A DNA stretch of 64,000 nucleotides from Lysinibacillus sp. ZYM-1 (GCF_001308875.1 NZ_KQ465117.1:614-64613), one strand, 5' to 3'. Shown: positions 51,013 through 61,415, numbered from the stretch's first letter. Translations and numbers: made by a program. The notes: generated by a model from the sequence alone, not told the origin.

Positions 51013-51171
51013 ATGAAATCAGTTATTCACTACATAATTATATTAGCTTTAGTATTGGGAGCCATTTTCCTGTATAATAAGCAAATTGGCGCTATTCCTT
51101 TACTACTATTATCTGTCTATTTGTTTTATCTTGGAATAAAAAAAATGCGTAATATAAAAAACAGTAATTGA
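51013..51171 (+). CDS. 52-residue membrane protein
   Basis: A short frame starting at ATG 51013 after AGAGG encodes a protein with two hydrophobic helices (residues about 5-20 IHYIIILALVLGAIFL and about 26-42 IPLLLLSVYLFYLGI) and a basic end KKMRNIKNSN. A run of A/G and possible promoter (TTCGTTATAATAG) precede it. No family is recognised. Hydrophobic periodicity and a good start support it as real. Confidence 0.6.
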   Translation: MKSVIHYIIILALVLGAIFLYNKQIGAIPLLLLSVYLFYLGIKKMRNIKNSN

Positions 51172-51324
51172 AGCTAGCAAAGGGGCTAAAACTTTGTATA
51201 TAATGGGTATTATGCTTATTGTATGGAAAGTACCTTTTGCGTGGCCATTTTTGCTGCGCTTGGAAAATAAAGCACCATGTAATTTTAAAACGTCCATTGT
51301 GATGAGGGAAAGGAAGTGCACGAA

Positions 51325-51876
51325 TTGAATTTTCGTGAAATGACAAAGGAACAATTAACAGAAGAATCGTTAATTAACTTAGCTTATGCAATTTTAAATG
51401 AAAAACGTGCCTCAGTATCTTTTAATGATTTGTTAAAAATAATTCAAGAACTTGTGGGCTACAGTAATGAAGAAGTGAAATCCCGTCTACTACAATTTTA
51501 CACAGACATTAATGTAGATGGCCGCTTCTTATACAATCAAGAAACTGGCTGGGGCTTACGTGAATGGTTTAAAGTAGAGCAGATTGAGGAAGAAACAGCA
51601 CCTTCTGTTAAGACTCAAAAGAAAAAATCTAAAGCTACTTCGGATGAAGATGAGGATCTTGAAGAAGATATCGATTTGGATGAAGAGGATATCGACTTCG
51701 ATGAGGATTATGAAGAATTCGTGGAAGAAGAAGATATTGATGAAGAAGACGAAGATAAAGAAGATATTGATTTTGAAGAAGAAGAAGATTTAGAAGATAT
51801 TGATGAAGAAATCGATGAAGAATTCATTGATGAAGAGGAAGAAGAGTTCGAAGAAGAAGAAGAGGAAGATATTTAA
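51325..51876 (+). CDS. rpoE: RNA polymerase delta subunit RpoE
   Basis: A 183-residue protein: folded HARE-type N-terminal domain (about 1-95: LINLAYAILNEKRASVSFNDLLKIIQELVG, RLLQFYTDINVDGRFLYN..GWGLREWF) and a long C-terminal tail of nearly pure Glu and Asp (about 100-183). The delta subunit of Firmicutes RNA polymerase uses this acidic tail to displace nucleic acid and speed recycling. Either GTG 51316 or TTG 51325 may be the start; TTG is better spaced from AAGGAAG. It lies before pyrG as in B. subtilis. Confidence 0.9.
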   Translation: MNFREMTKEQLTEESLINLAYAILNEKRASVSFNDLLKIIQELVGYSNEEVKSRLLQFYTDINVDGRFLYNQETGWGLREWFKVEQIEEETAPSVKTQKKKSKATSDEDEDLEEDIDLDEEDIDFDEDYEEFVEEEDIDEEDEDKEDIDFEEEEDLEDIDEEIDEEFIDEEEEEFEEEEEEDI

Positions 51877-51924
51877 AACTGTACTCTTAGAATTTTCTTA
51901 CTTTTAAGCTTGGTGTAAAAATTC

Positions 51925-51964
51925 TTGACTTCTATCACGGTTACGTTTAATCTTTTACTTGGGC
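51925..51964 (+). promoter_or_regulatory. pyrG promoter with GGGC start
   Basis: TTGACT (51925-51930), 17-bp spacer, TAATCT (51948-51953), then seven bases and GGGCTCC at 51961. B. subtilis pyrG starts with the same GGGC, at which low CTP causes repeated addition of G. Confidence 0.82.
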
Positions 51965-51998
51965 TCCTTAAAAGAAGGAGAAAGACCGTGTATATAAT

Positions 51999-52037
51999 AC
52001 GCTCCCCCTGCAGACCTATGCAGGAGGAGCGTTTTTT
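51999..52037 (+). terminator. pyrG attenuator terminator
   Basis: ACGCTCC and CCTGCA pair with TGCAGG and GGAGCGT, followed by seven T residues. The 5' arm contains the C/U run GCTCCCCCT, to which a G-extended transcript end could bind and so prevent termination. It lies 38 nt after the start site. Confidence 0.85.
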
Positions 52038-52318
52038 TGTTGTTAACTTTATTCAGTCTAGTTCTCCCATACTTTTTGTGCTGATATGAATATAAATGTT
52101 TTAAATTATTCATGATGTATAGTAAACGGTGACTGAATATATGTTAGTGTTTTAAGGTTTAAAGGAAAGTGGAAAAGAGATAGAAACGATGACAGCTTCG
52201 AATCGACTACAATTTTGTAGACATTCTCGGCTTTTCTTTTTTTAGGGTGTTTGAATGGCAGATGTTCTGATCCCTAACAAAACAACTTATCTAGCAATTC
52301 ATAAGGAGGAATTTTTTC
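52038..52318. other. pyrG leader, remainder
   Basis: No gene is seen. A small stem CTACAATTTTGTAG lies near 52208-52221. The pyrG ribosome site AAGGAGGAA is at the end. Confidence 0.5.
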
Positions 52319-53911
52319 ATGACGAAGTATATTTTTGTAACAGGTGGGGTTGTATCATCACTTGGAAAAGGGATTGTTGCAGCATCTCTAGGCCGTTTAT
52401 TAAAAAACCGCGGTTTAGAAGTTACGATTCAAAAATTTGACCCATATATCAATATCGACCCAGGTACAATGAGTCCTTACCAACATGGTGAGGTTTTTGT
52501 AACAGATGATGGTGCTGAGGCCGACTTAGATCTAGGGCACTATGAACGTTTTATTGATATTAACCTAGGAAAGCATTCTACAGTAACTTCAGGTCGTGTG
52601 TACCAATCTGTATTACAGAAAGAACGTCGTGGCGATTACAACGGTGGTACAGTACAAGTAATTCCGCATATTACAAATGAAATTAAAGATCGTATTCAAC
52701 GTGCTGGTCGTGAAACAAATGCAGATGTTGTTATTACAGAAGTTGGTGGGACAGTAGGGGATATTGAATCATTACCTTTCCTTGAAGCTATCCGTCAAAT
52801 GAAAACTAATTTAGGTCATAACAATGTAATGTATATCCACTGTACGCTAATTCCTTATATTAAAGCAGCTGGTGAACTAAAAACAAAACCAACTCAGCAC
52901 TCAGTAAAAGAGTTACGTTCTTTAGGTATCCAACCAAATATTATCGTTGTGCGTACTGAGCAAGAGGTACCGCAAGATATGAAAGAGAAACTAGCATTAT
53001 TCTGTGATGTTCAACCACATGAAATTATTGAATCCCGTGATGCGGAGCATTTATATGAAGTACCATTAAACCTACATGCACAAGATATAGATGATATCGT
53101 TCTTGATCATTTTGGCATGGATGCGCCAGAAGCAGATATGGATGAATGGCGTGAACTTGTAGAAAAAGTGAAAAACTTACCAAACAAAAGAAAAGTAGCG
53201 TTAGTAGGGAAATATGTAGAACTACAAGATGCTTACATTTCAGTGGTAGAAGCATTAAAGCATGCAGGTTATGTTTATAATTCTGATATTGAAATTGACT
53301 GGATTAATGCAGAACACGTTAATGCTGATAATGTAGTTACATTATTAAAAGGTGCTGATGCGATTCTAGTACCAGGTGGCTTCGGTGATCGTGGTGTTGA
53401 TGGGAAAATTTTAGCAACACAATATGCACGTGAAAATAATGTACCGTTCTTAGGAATTTGCTTAGGTATGCAACTTGCGACAATTGAATATGCACGTAAT
53501 GTACTTGGTTTAAAAGGTGCTCATTCTACAGAGCTTGACGCAAACACAGAATACCCAATTATCGACTTCTTACCAGATCAAAATGATAGTGTGGATATTG
53601 GCGGAACATTACGTTTAGGATTATACCCATGTAAATTAAAAGATGGTTCTAAGGCAAGCAAAGCGTATGGTAAAGAGCTTGTTTATGAGCGTCACCGTCA
53701 TCGCTATGAATTTAACAATGAATATCGTGAGGCAATGGAAGCAGCAGGCCTTGTCTTCTCTGGTACAAGCCCGGATGGTAAGCTGGTTGAAATTATTGAG
53801 CTACCAGAGAATAATTTCTTTGTAGCATGTCAATTCCACCCAGAGTTAGTGTCACGTCCAAATCGTCCTCAACCATTATTCCGTGACTTTATCGGCGCAA
53901 CATTTAAATAA
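52319..53911 (+). CDS. pyrG: CTP synthase PyrG
   Basis: A 530-residue enzyme that aminates UTP to CTP with glutamine and ATP. The synthetase domain (about 1-265) starts [23 protein letters not shown] and has the [11 protein letters not shown] and DLGHYERF blocks. The glutamine amidotransferase domain (about 290-528) has the catalytic Cys in [18 protein letters not shown] and His/Glu in QFHPEL. It is expressed through a CTP-sensing attenuator. Start ATG follows AAGGAGGAA. Confidence 0.97.
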   Translation: MTKYIFVTGGVVSSLGKGIVAASLGRLLKNRGLEVTIQKFDPYINIDPGTMSPYQHGEVFVTDDGAEADLDLGHYERFIDINLGKHSTVTSGRVYQSVLQKERRGDYNGGTVQVIPHITNEIKDRIQRAGRETNADVVITEVGGTVGDIESLPFLEAIRQMKTNLGHNNVMYIHCTLIPYIKAAGELKTKPTQHSVKELRSLGIQPNIIVVRTEQEVPQDMKEKLALFCDVQPHEIIESRDAEHLYEVPLNLHAQDIDDIVLDHFGMDAPEADMDEWRELVEKVKNLPNKRKVALVGKYVELQDAYISVVEALKHAGYVYNSDIEIDWINAEHVNADNVVTLLKGADAILVPGGFGDRGVDGKILATQYARENNVPFLGICLGMQLATIEYARNVLGLKGAHSTELDANTEYPIIDFLPDQNDSVDIGGTLRLGLYPCKLKDGSKASKAYGKELVYERHRHRYEFNNEYREAMEAAGLVFSGTSPDGKLVEIIELPENNFFVACQFHPELVSRPNRPQPLFRDFIGATFK

Positions 53912-53913
53912 AC

Positions 53914-53953
53914 AAAAAGAGTTGTCTCCAAATATGAGACAACTCTTTTTTAT
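53914..53953. terminator. Bidirectional terminator pyrG / ywjG
   Basis: AAAAAGAGTTGTCTC pairs with GAGACAACTCTTTTT between two convergent genes. Confidence 0.92.
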
Positions 53954-53959
53954 GGATTA

Positions 53960-54490
53960 TTACAATTCTTCCTCATCAAAGCCAAGCATTTCATCATAAG
54001 CAATTTTGACCGCTTCATAAACAAAAAGCCCTGCAAGTGCATGTGGTACAACAATTCGTTGACCTAAATCATTTGGCAATAAACCACCTTTAATGCGTGT
54101 AGAAACATACGTATAGGCTAAATCCGCAAGAGGGTTTTCTACACTGGCTGCTTCACTAGCAACAGCAGCGAAGGGAATAAATTGTGTATTTAATGTCTGA
54201 GCTAAGGCTAATGCCTCTTCATCATGAGCACTACGAGTAAAAATGCAAACGCGATCAGCTTCTGTTAAGCTTGTGTCTGAAGTCCAAGGTACTAACTTGC
54301 TGAAAGGTTCAACCGCTTGCAGTGCATTTAATTCCACTGTTTGCATTTCGCCAAAGCAAGCGAAATAAACATTACCTTCGCCAATTGCAGCTTGTGCCAA
54401 TAGCCTTGCAGTCTCCTCGATAGCAACCTCTTCATTTTGTGTAATTCTTTGTAATAATCCACTTAATTGCGTTGTTAGAATTTTTGACAT
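53960..54490 (-). CDS. ywjG: DUF2529 family protein YwjG
   Basis: A 176-residue cytoplasmic protein of the YwjG/DUF2529 family, found between pyrG and spo0F in Bacillales. The sequence (LLQRITQNEEVAIEETARLLAQAAIGEGNVYFACFGEMQ...RVCIFTRSAHDEEALALAQTL) has the alternating strands and helices of a SIS-like sugar-phosphate-binding fold, a fold guess by eye. It is convergent with pyrG and divergent from spo0F. Function is not established. Confidence 0.85.
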   Translation of the reverse strand: MSKILTTQLSGLLQRITQNEEVAIEETARLLAQAAIGEGNVYFACFGEMQTVELNALQAVEPFSKLVPWTSDTSLTEADRVCIFTRSAHDEEALALAQTLNTQFIPFAAVASEAASVENPLADLAYTYVSTRIKGGLLPNDLGQRIVVPHALAGLFVYEAVKIAYDEMLGFDEEEL

Positions 54491-54561
54491 GATCCCACCT
54501 CTATCAATATTATAGGGGTGAAAAAGGTAGAAAGCAAAAGCAGATAATTTATAATACTAGA

Positions 54562-54586
54562 AGGTATTAAGCTAAAAAAGTAGAAT
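54562..54586 (+). promoter_or_regulatory. Candidate SigH promoter of spo0F
   Basis: AGGTATT (54562-54568) and GAAT (54583-54586), 14 bp apart, fit the SigH pattern (AGGAWWT then GAAT). spo0F in B. subtilis has a SigH promoter. Confidence 0.55.
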
Positions 54587-54646
54587 TATACATAATAAAG
54601 AATGTTTTTGTGTAAGAATAAAAAATAAAAAAGGGCGGAATGGAAC

Positions 54647-55006
54647 GTGAAACGATTACTAATTGTCGATGATCAGCAGGGGATTCGTTTACTTTTAAAT
54701 GAAGTGCTGAAAAAGGAAGGATATGTTACATATTTAGCAGCCAATGGTTTAGAGGCATTAAAGTATGCAGATGAACAAGAAATGGATTGCGTATTATTAG
54801 ATATGAAGATACCCGGAATGGATGGTATCGAAATTTTAAGACGTTTAAAAGAAAAGTTTCCAAAGCTTCCTGTATTTATGATGACAGCATATGGCGAGCT
54901 GGATGTTGTGCAAGAAGCTTTAAATTTAGGAGCGATTCGATACTTTACGAAGCCTTTTGATATTTTTGAAGTACGTGATGAGGTAAATAAAGCTTTACAA
55001 GTTTAA
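54647..55006 (+). CDS. spo0F: Sporulation phosphorelay response regulator Spo0F
   Basis: A 119-residue single-domain response regulator. It has the acidic pocket in LLIVDDQQGIRLLLNEVL, the phosphorylated Asp in CVLLDMKIPGMDGIEIL, Thr in FMMTAYGELDVVQEAL and Lys in FTKPFDIFEVRDEV. Near-identity to B. subtilis Spo0F in these blocks fixes the call. It receives phosphate from sensor kinases and passes it to Spo0B. The gene is alone, between ywjG and fbaA as in B. subtilis. Confidence 0.96.
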   Translation: MKRLLIVDDQQGIRLLLNEVLKKEGYVTYLAANGLEALKYADEQEMDCVLLDMKIPGMDGIEILRRLKEKFPKLPVFMMTAYGELDVVQEALNLGAIRYFTKPFDIFEVRDEVNKALQV

Positions 55007-55008
55007 AG

Positions 55009-55040
55009 AACAGGCAGTGATTACACGGCCTGTTTTGTTT
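55009..55040 (+). terminator. Terminator after spo0F
   Basis: AACAGGC pairs with GCCTGTT and is followed by TTGTTT. Confidence 0.75.
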
Positions 55041-55130
55041 ATGCCTAAAAGAAGCAAGTAGCCTTCGTTACGTTGCACTGCACTCCGGCAGCCACTGTCG
55101 CTACGTTGCACTACGCTTTCGTGTAGAAAA

Positions 55131-55164
55131 TAATAGCCCCTGCTTTTCAGGGGCTATTATTTTT
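55131..55164 (+). terminator. Second terminator before fbaA
   Basis: AATAGCCCCTG pairs with CAGGGGCTATT and is followed by ATTTTT. Between the two terminators are two near repeats of GCTACGTTGCACT. Confidence 0.85.
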
Positions 55165-55223
55165 GCTATGATTGAGTAGCATATTTATGTAGAAAGAATA
55201 GTCCCATGAGGAGGATTTTTAGT

Positions 55224-56078
55224 ATGGCATTAGTATCTATGAAAGAGATGTTAATTAAAGCAAAAGCAGAAGGTTATGCTGTTGGTCAATTCAACATTAA
55301 CAACCTAGAATGGACGCAAGCGATTTTACAAGCAGCGGAAGAAGAAAAATCTCCAGTAATTCTTGGTGTTTCTGAAGGCGCAGGGAAATATATGGGCGGA
55401 TTTATCGCCGTTGTTCAAATGGTAAAAGGTTTAATGGAATCTTATGGTACAACAGTTCCTGTAGCTATCCATCTTGACCATGGTTCTAGCTTTGCAAAAT
55501 GTAAAGAAGCGATTGATGCAGGCTTTACTTCGGTGATGATTGATGCTTCACATCATTCATTCGAAGAAAATGTGAAAATTACTTCAGAAGTAGTAGAATA
55601 CGCACATGCTAAAGGCGTTTCTGTAGAAGCAGAATTAGGAACTGTTGGTGGAGATGAAGATGGTGTAATCGGTGGTATTATTTACGCTAATCCAGAAGAA
55701 TGCCGTAAAATGGTTGAACTAACAGATATCGACTGCTTAGCACCAGCACTTGGCTCTGTACATGGTCCTTACAAAGGAGAACCAAACCTAGGCTTCAAAG
55801 AAATGGAAGAAATCTCTAAATTAGCAGATCTTCCTCTAGTATTACATGGTGGTACAGGAATCCCAACAAAAGATATCCAACGCTCTATTTCATTAGGCAC
55901 AGCAAAAATCAACGTTAATACTGAAAATCAAATTGAAGCAACAAAAATTATCCGTGAGGTTCTTGAAAACGACAAAGTTGTTTACGATCCTCGTAAATTC
56001 CTCGGTCCTGCACGTGAAGCGATTAAAACAACAGTTGTTGGTAAAATCCGTGAATTTGGTAGTGCACAAAAAGCATAA
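55224..56078 (+). CDS. fbaA: Class II fructose-bisphosphate aldolase FbaA
   Basis: A 284-residue zinc-dependent aldolase of glycolysis and gluconeogenesis, splitting fructose 1,6-bisphosphate to dihydroxyacetone phosphate and glyceraldehyde 3-phosphate. Zinc ligands are in [23 protein letters not shown] and [10 protein letters not shown]; the active-site Asp is in the first. The start is ATG 55224 ([20 protein letters not shown]), after AGGAGGA; an in-frame ATG at 55206 overlaps that site. It heads the fbaA-tal-murAB-glpX-rho series. Confidence 0.96.
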   Translation: MALVSMKEMLIKAKAEGYAVGQFNINNLEWTQAILQAAEEEKSPVILGVSEGAGKYMGGFIAVVQMVKGLMESYGTTVPVAIHLDHGSSFAKCKEAIDAGFTSVMIDASHHSFEENVKITSEVVEYAHAKGVSVEAELGTVGGDEDGVIGGIIYANPEECRKMVELTDIDCLAPALGSVHGPYKGEPNLGFKEMEEISKLADLPLVLHGGTGIPTKDIQRSISLGTAKINVNTENQIEATKIIREVLENDKVVYDPRKFLGPAREAIKTTVVGKIREFGSAQKA

Positions 56079-56124
56079 TTTTTGCATTTAATATGTTACA
56101 AAAGCATAGATAAATACACATAAT

Positions 56125-56166
56125 AAGAGAAGTGTTGATGCTTTCAATCGACCTTCTCTTGTTTTT
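56125..56166 (+). terminator. Terminator after fbaA
   Basis: AAGAGAAG pairs with CTTCTCTT and is followed by GTTTTT. Confidence 0.65.
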
Positions 56167-56227
56167 GAAATAATGAAATTTTGGAAAATATTTAATAATA
56201 TAAGAAAAATGATCAGGAGGAAATATT

Positions 56228-56878
56228 ATGAAGTTTTTTATAGATACAGCGAACTTTGATGAGATTAAAGAGGCACATGCATGGGGTATTTTATCAGGAG
56301 TGACAACGAACCCATCATTAGTGGCTAAAGAAGAGAATGTTTCTTTCCATGATCGTCTTCGTGAAATCGCAGAGCTTGTTGATGGCTCAGTCAGCGGAGA
56401 AGTTATTGCACTAGATGCTGAAGGTATGATTAAAGAAGGTTTAGAATTAGCTGCTATTGCTCCTAATATTACAGTGAAACTACCAATGACACCAGCTGGA
56501 TTAGAAGCTTGTCGTTTCTTTGCCAACAAAGGAATTAAAACAAACGTAACATTAATCTTTAGTGCAAACCAAGCATTGATGGCTGCGCGTGCAGGTGCTA
56601 CATACGTATCACCATTTATCGGCCGTTTAGATGATATTGGTCAAAATGGTGTAGAGCTAATTGAAACAATTGCAGACATTTTTACAATTCATAATATTGA
56701 CACGCAAATTATTGCTGCCTCTGTTCGTCATCCGCAGCACGTTACGGCAGCAGCTTTAGCTGGCGCACATATTTCAACAACTCCATTTAAAGTATTAAAA
56801 CAACTTTTCCACCATCCATTAACGGAAAAAGGAATAGAAGGATTTTTAGCGGATTGGAATAAGAGAAAAGGCGAATAA
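56228..56878 (+). CDS. tal: Transaldolase (YwjH/Tal type)
   Basis: A 216-residue short transaldolase of the fructose-6-phosphate-aldolase-like subfamily (B. subtilis YwjH). [35 protein letters not shown] opens the barrel with the substrate-binding Asp and TTNPS motif; the Schiff-base Lys is in [16 protein letters not shown]. It moves a dihydroxyacetone unit between sugar phosphates in the pentose phosphate pathway. It follows fbaA and precedes murAB as in B. subtilis. Confidence 0.94.
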   Translation: MKFFIDTANFDEIKEAHAWGILSGVTTNPSLVAKEENVSFHDRLREIAELVDGSVSGEVIALDAEGMIKEGLELAAIAPNITVKLPMTPAGLEACRFFANKGIKTNVTLIFSANQALMAARAGATYVSPFIGRLDDIGQNGVELIETIADIFTIHNIDTQIIAASVRHPQHVTAAALAGAHISTTPFKVLKQLFHHPLTEKGIEGFLADWNKRKGE

Positions 56879-56941
56879 TAAGATTATACAGTGAGCCAAT
56901 TGCAAAAAATACTACTTTCCAATCATGAGGGAGAACGCAAA

Positions 56942-58228
56942 ATGGATGTTTATAAAATTACTGGCGAAAATCGTCTACAAGGTACAATTAAAGTTAGTGG
57001 TGCAAAAAATAGTGCAGTCGCCTTAATTCCTGCATCAATTTTGGCGAACTCTCCAGTGACTATTGGAGGGATACCTGAAATCTCAGATGCATGGACTTTA
57101 AAGGCTTTATTAGAAGAAATTGGAGGGGAAGTATCGTTTGAGGATGGTAAAATGACAATCGATCCAACGGACATGATTGCATTACCATTACCAAACGGCA
57201 ACGTTAAAAAGTTGCGCGCTTCATATTATTTAATGGGCGCAATGCTAGGACGTTTCAAGAAAGCTGTTATTGGTTTACCTGGCGGCTGTTTCCTGGGTCC
57301 TCGACCAATTGACCAGCATATTAAAGGCTTTGAAGCATTGGGCGCTAAAATTACGAATGAACATGGCGCTATTTATTTACGAGCAGATGAGTTGATTGGG
57401 GCAAAAATTTATTTAGATGTCGCAAGTGTCGGTGCAACGATTAATATCATGTTAGCTGCTGTTCTTGCAAAAGGTCGTACAGTCATAGAAAATGCAGCGA
57501 AGGAACCTGAAATTATTGATGTAGCAACACTTCTAACAAATATGGGTGCCAATATTAAAGGGGCAGGTACAAGTGTCATTCGTATAGAAGGTGTAGAAGA
57601 ACTGCATGGTACTGAGCATACGATTATACCGGATCGCATTGAAGCAGCCACATTTATGATAATGGCTGCAGCAGTTGGCGATGGTATTACTATTGATAAT
57701 GTAATTCCACTGCATTTAGAAGCAATCATTGCGAAGCTTCGTGAAATGGGTGTGAAGATTGAAATTGGCGAAGAAAGCATTTATGTACCAAAAACAGACC
57801 TTTCAACATTGCAGTCTGTGGATGTAAAAACATTGGTGTATCCTGGTTTCCCAACTGATATTCAGCAACCACTTGCTGTGTTAATGTCACAAGCATTCGG
57901 TTCCTCAAAAGTAACAGATACTATTTATACAGCTCGATTTAAACATATTGATGAACTTCGCCGTATGAATGCTGATGCCCGTGTAGAAGGAAATACGGCT
58001 ATTATTAAAGGGCCGAGCAGATTACATGGCTCAACGGTAACAGCTACAGATTTACGTGCAGGTGCAGCTTTAGTATTAGCTGGACTACTAGCAGAAGGTG
58101 AAACAGAAGTCCAAGATATCTATCATATCGAACGTGGCTATAGCTCACTTATTGAGAAATTACGTGATTTAGGCGCTGATATTCGACGTGAAACAATCAT
58201 GGCACGCGTTGCTGAGACAAAGGAATAA
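56942..58228 (+). CDS. murAB: UDP-GlcNAc 1-carboxyvinyltransferase MurAB (MurZ)
   Basis: A 428-residue enzyme for the first committed step of peptidoglycan synthesis, joining enolpyruvate to UDP-GlcNAc. The N-terminal [23 protein letters not shown] block, the catalytic Cys in [16 protein letters not shown] (about 117) and [26 protein letters not shown] identify it. The start at 56942 follows GAGGGAG; an upstream GTG at 56891 is in frame but weaker. Position between tal and glpX marks it as the MurAB (MurZ) paralogue; a second murA lies elsewhere in most Bacillales. Confidence 0.95.
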   Translation: MDVYKITGENRLQGTIKVSGAKNSAVALIPASILANSPVTIGGIPEISDAWTLKALLEEIGGEVSFEDGKMTIDPTDMIALPLPNGNVKKLRASYYLMGAMLGRFKKAVIGLPGGCFLGPRPIDQHIKGFEALGAKITNEHGAIYLRADELIGAKIYLDVASVGATINIMLAAVLAKGRTVIENAAKEPEIIDVATLLTNMGANIKGAGTSVIRIEGVEELHGTEHTIIPDRIEAATFMIMAAAVGDGITIDNVIPLHLEAIIAKLREMGVKIEIGEESIYVPKTDLSTLQSVDVKTLVYPGFPTDIQQPLAVLMSQAFGSSKVTDTIYTARFKHIDELRRMNADARVEGNTAIIKGPSRLHGSTVTATDLRAGAALVLAGLLAEGETEVQDIYHIERGYSSLIEKLRDLGADIRRETIMARVAETKE

Positions 58229-58322
58229 TGAGAGCTAAAAGTTTTCAACCAATTATGTTACAATAGAGGTAATTTGAATGTTTCGGTACGAAAAAATGCC
58301 GATAACGGGAGGCAAAGCAACA

Positions 58323-59279
58323 ATGGAACGTAGTTTATCGATGGAAGTAGTACGAGTAACAGAAGCAGCAGCAATCGCATCCGGGAAATGGATGGGACGC
58401 GGTTTGAAAATTGAGGCAGATGATGCAGCAACAACAGCGATGCGCAAAATGTTCGATACAATTCCAATGCATGCTACAGTAGTAATTGGTGAAGGTGAAA
58501 TGGATGAAGCACCAATGCTATATATTGGTGAAGAACTTGGCTTACGAAATGGTGGTCCAAAAGTAGATATCGCAGTGGATCCTTTAGAAGGTACAAATAT
58601 TGTAGCAAAAGGTACGAATGGTGCCATGACAGTCCTTGCTATTGCAGATAAAGGGAATCTGTTAAATGCGCCAGATATGTACATGGAGAAAATTGCTGTA
58701 GGGCCTGAAGCGGCTGGTAAAGTAGATATCAATGCTTCTGTAACTTATAACTTGTTACAAGTAGCCAAAGCTAAAAATAAAGATATCTCTGATGTAGTAG
58801 CTACTCTATTAGATCGACCACGTCACCAAGCAATTGTTGATGAAATTCGCGAAGCAGGTGCGCGTATTAAGTTTATTCAAGATGGCGATGTTGGCGCAGC
58901 GATTAATACTGCTTTTGATGAAACAGGTATTGATATTATGTTTGGAACAGGTGGCGCACCAGAGGGTGTTATTTCGGCAGTAGCCTTGAAATGCCTTGGT
59001 GGAGACTTCCAAGCAAAACTAGTACCAGAAGATGAGGATCAATTAGAACGCTGTAATAAGATGGGTGTAGATGTTGATAAAGTTCTTTATTTAGACGACC
59101 TAGTAAAAGGTGACGATGCTATTTTTGCAGCAACAGCTGTAACAGATTGTGAGCTTTTAAAGGGTGTTCAATATAAAGGTGCTTACGCTTTAACACACTC
59201 AGTAGTTATGCGTGCAAAATCTGGTACGGTTCGTTTTGTTGAAGGCCGTCACGCTCTTGAGAAAAAACCTAGATATTAA
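58323..59279 (+). CDS. glpX: Class II fructose-1,6-bisphosphatase GlpX
   Basis: A 318-residue gluconeogenic phosphatase. [18 protein letters not shown] and [17 protein letters not shown] carry the metal and substrate ligands; [19 protein letters not shown] follows in the C-terminal half. The start is ATG 58323 ([17 protein letters not shown]), after GGGAGG, matching B. subtilis YwjI/GlpX; an in-frame ATG at 58278 has no clear ribosome site. It hydrolyses fructose 1,6-bisphosphate and so opposes the glycolytic direction near the aldolase gene. Confidence 0.95.
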   Translation: MERSLSMEVVRVTEAAAIASGKWMGRGLKIEADDAATTAMRKMFDTIPMHATVVIGEGEMDEAPMLYIGEELGLRNGGPKVDIAVDPLEGTNIVAKGTNGAMTVLAIADKGNLLNAPDMYMEKIAVGPEAAGKVDINASVTYNLLQVAKAKNKDISDVVATLLDRPRHQAIVDEIREAGARIKFIQDGDVGAAINTAFDETGIDIMFGTGGAPEGVISAVALKCLGGDFQAKLVPEDEDQLERCNKMGVDVDKVLYLDDLVKGDDAIFAATAVTDCELLKGVQYKGAYALTHSVVMRAKSGTVRFVEGRHALEKKPRY

Positions 59280-59300
59280 TGATATTTTCTTCTAAAATAT

Positions 59301-59330
59301 ACCTAGTACATCTATTGTGCTAGGTACCTT
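59301..59330 (+). terminator. Terminator after glpX
   Basis: ACCTAGTACA pairs with TGTGCTAGGT and is followed by ACCTTCTTCTT, a weak U-tract. Confidence 0.65.
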
Positions 59331-59514
59331 CTTCTTAAAAATAAACCATCCCATAGTTTGTAAGGCAATGCTTCATTATATGGTGGAAAGTGTACTTGAT
59401 ATTGACCAGCTAAGGTAACCATATTGTGTGGACGGAGCCGTTCAAAAAAATCTTCAACGATAACCCCAATAATTGCAATTGCATTATATTTTGAAAAAGA
59501 CTGGAGTTGTGCAT

Positions 59515-60798
59515 ATGTCTGCATTGACAATCGCTCAATTAGAAAACATGACGTTAAAAGAGCTTTACGCCCTTGCACGCCAATATAAAATTTCATATTA
59601 TAGCAAGCTAACGAAAAAAGAATTAATATTTGCTATTTTGAAAACGCGTTCAGAGCAAGAGGGCTATTTCTTTATGGAAGGCGTACTTGAAATTGTTTCG
59701 CAGGAGGGCTTTGGCTTCCTTCGACCAATTAACTACTCTCCAAGTAAAGAAGATATTTATATTTCCGCATCTCAAATTCGTCGCTTTGATCTTCGAAATG
59801 GGGACAAGGTAACTGGAAAGGTGCGTCCACCGAAGGAAAATGAACGTTATTACGGCTTATTACAAGTAGATGCCGTCAATGGCGAAGATCCTGAAGTAGC
59901 AAAGGAACGTGTACATTTCCCTGCATTAACACCGTTATATCCTAACAGACAAATTAAGCTTGAAACAACTCAGAGTAATTTATCAACACGTATTATGGAT
60001 TTAGTAGCGCCAGTTGGTTTTGGTCAACGTGGTTTAATCGTTGCACCTCCAAAGGCAGGGAAAACATCTTTATTAAAAGAAATTGCAAATGCCATAACAA
60101 CAAACCATCCAGAAGCCGAGTTAATTGTCTTACTGATTGATGAGCGTCCTGAGGAAGTGACAGATATTGAGCGATCTGTAAATGCAGATGTTGTCAGCTC
60201 AACGTTTGATGAAGTTCCAGAAAATCATGTCAAAGTGGCTGAAATCGTCTTAGAGCGTGCACGTCGCTTAGTGGAACATAAGCGTGATGTTATTATTTTA
60301 ATGGACTCCATCACACGTTTAGCGCGTGCATATAACCTAGTTATTCCTCCAAGTGGACGAACGCTTTCAGGGGGGATCGATCCTGCTGCTTTCCATAGAC
60401 CTAAGCGTTTCTTCGGGTCAGCTCGAAATATTGAAGAGGGTGGCAGCTTAACGATTTTAGCAACTGCTTTAGTGGATACCGGATCTCGTATGGACGAGGT
60501 TATCTACGAAGAATTTAAGGGGACAGGTAATTTAGAGCTTCATCTAGATCGCCAATTGGCGGAGCGCCGAATTTTCCCTGCGCTTGATATTCGTCGTTCG
60601 GGTACGCGTAAAGAAGAGTTACTGCTTGAGCCTGAACAACTTGAAAAACTATGGGCGATTCGTAAAACATTTTCAGACGCTCCTGATTTTGCAGAACGCT
60701 TCTTGAAAAAGCTTCGTACAACAAAATCTAATGAAGAATTCTTCGAAAAACTGAACGAAGATATGAAAAAAGCAACAAAAGGTAAAGGGCTCCTATAA
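59515..60798 (+). CDS. rho: Transcription termination factor Rho
   Basis: A 427-residue hexameric RNA helicase. The N-terminal helical part ([26 protein letters not shown]) is followed by the cold-shock-like RNA-binding domain with GFGFLR, and the ATPase domain with Walker [12 protein letters not shown], Walker [17 protein letters not shown], the Q-loop and R-loop ([11 protein letters not shown]). It winds along untranslated RNA and releases RNA polymerase. The start at 59515 fits known Rho N-termini; an in-frame ATG lies at 59473. It is closed by a strong terminator. Confidence 0.97.
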   Translation: MSALTIAQLENMTLKELYALARQYKISYYSKLTKKELIFAILKTRSEQEGYFFMEGVLEIVSQEGFGFLRPINYSPSKEDIYISASQIRRFDLRNGDKVTGKVRPPKENERYYGLLQVDAVNGEDPEVAKERVHFPALTPLYPNRQIKLETTQSNLSTRIMDLVAPVGFGQRGLIVAPPKAGKTSLLKEIANAITTNHPEAELIVLLIDERPEEVTDIERSVNADVVSSTFDEVPENHVKVAEIVLERARRLVEHKRDVIILMDSITRLARAYNLVIPPSGRTLSGGIDPAAFHRPKRFFGSARNIEEGGSLTILATALVDTGSRMDEVIYEEFKGTGNLELHLDRQLAERRIFPALDIRRSGTRKEELLLEPEQLEKLWAIRKTFSDAPDFAERFLKKLRTTKSNEEFFEKLNEDMKKATKGKGLL

Positions 60799-60854
60799 CG
60801 AGAGCGATTATTAATTTTGCATTCCTTGCTTATTCTTCACGAATAGGGAATTAA

Positions 60855-60901
60855 AAAGAATCACCATTAACTTGAATTAGTTAATGGTGATTCTTTTTTT
60901 G
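60855..60901 (+). terminator. Terminator after rho
   Basis: AAGAATCACCATTAAC pairs with GTTAATGGTGATTCTT and is followed by TTTTT. Confidence 0.92.
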
Positions 60902-61396
60902 TGGTATAGAAAGGTAAATTTACCTAATACTATTTTACTGAAAGGATGTAAGTATAAATAGAGCCATTTGGTAAAAACCCTACTATTTTACAAAAATGTA
61001 TTGTATAATTTTGTTATAATACATAGGGAATGGTGATTATTAGTGAAATTTTGCACAAATTGCGGGGAGAAAAATATTGTATTGTACTAACTCTCTGCAA
61101 TTATCTTCTCCTTTATTATTGATTCTGCAATAGGAGATTATTTAGGTTTTTTGTTATAAACTAAAAAGTTTGGCATGTTAGGTGTGCATTTGTAGATAAC
61201 TTATTCGTCTAAGTCAGAAAAGAAGATAATATCTTTTCTCTACTAATCACAAAAATTCGAGTCTGCTGATCGTCAAGTAGATCATTTCAACCAAAATTTT
61301 TTTTAAAAAACAAATAATGGATTAATACCTGCTAGGCATGGGCTTAGCAGGTATTTTTATTTCTTTTGTTTTTTTCTTTAACAAAAGTTTATTGAA
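60902..61396. other. Noncoding stretch rho to Fur box
   Basis: Apart from a 15-codon zinc-ribbon fragment (61043-61090), no gene is seen. TTGTTATAATAC near 61010 is a likely -10 region for that fragment. The tract is very AT-rich. The rpmE (ribosomal protein L31) gene that often follows rho in Bacillales is not here. Confidence 0.5.
61043..61090 (+). pseudogene. Fragment of a zinc-ribbon protein gene
   Basis: GTG start, then VKFCTNCGEKNIVLY and stop. CTNCGEK is the first knuckle of the zinc-ribbon found at the N-terminus of many Bacillales membrane proteins. A promoter-like TATAAT and a GGGAATGG site precede it, but the gene is cut after 15 codons and no continuation in other frames was found. 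Confidence 0.45.
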
Positions 61397-61415
61397 ATTG
61401 ATAATCATTATCAAT
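61397..61415. promoter_or_regulatory. Fur box
   Basis: ATTGATAATCATTATCAAT is a perfect 19-bp palindrome that matches the Fur consensus. It lies 40 bp before the AraC-lipoprotein gene and should repress it when iron is plentiful. Confidence 0.88.

Noticed and set aside
55050..55130. Structured RNA from the GCTACGTTGCACT repeats between spo0F and fbaA
   Set aside because: Only two short near-repeats between two terminators; no consistent fold found.
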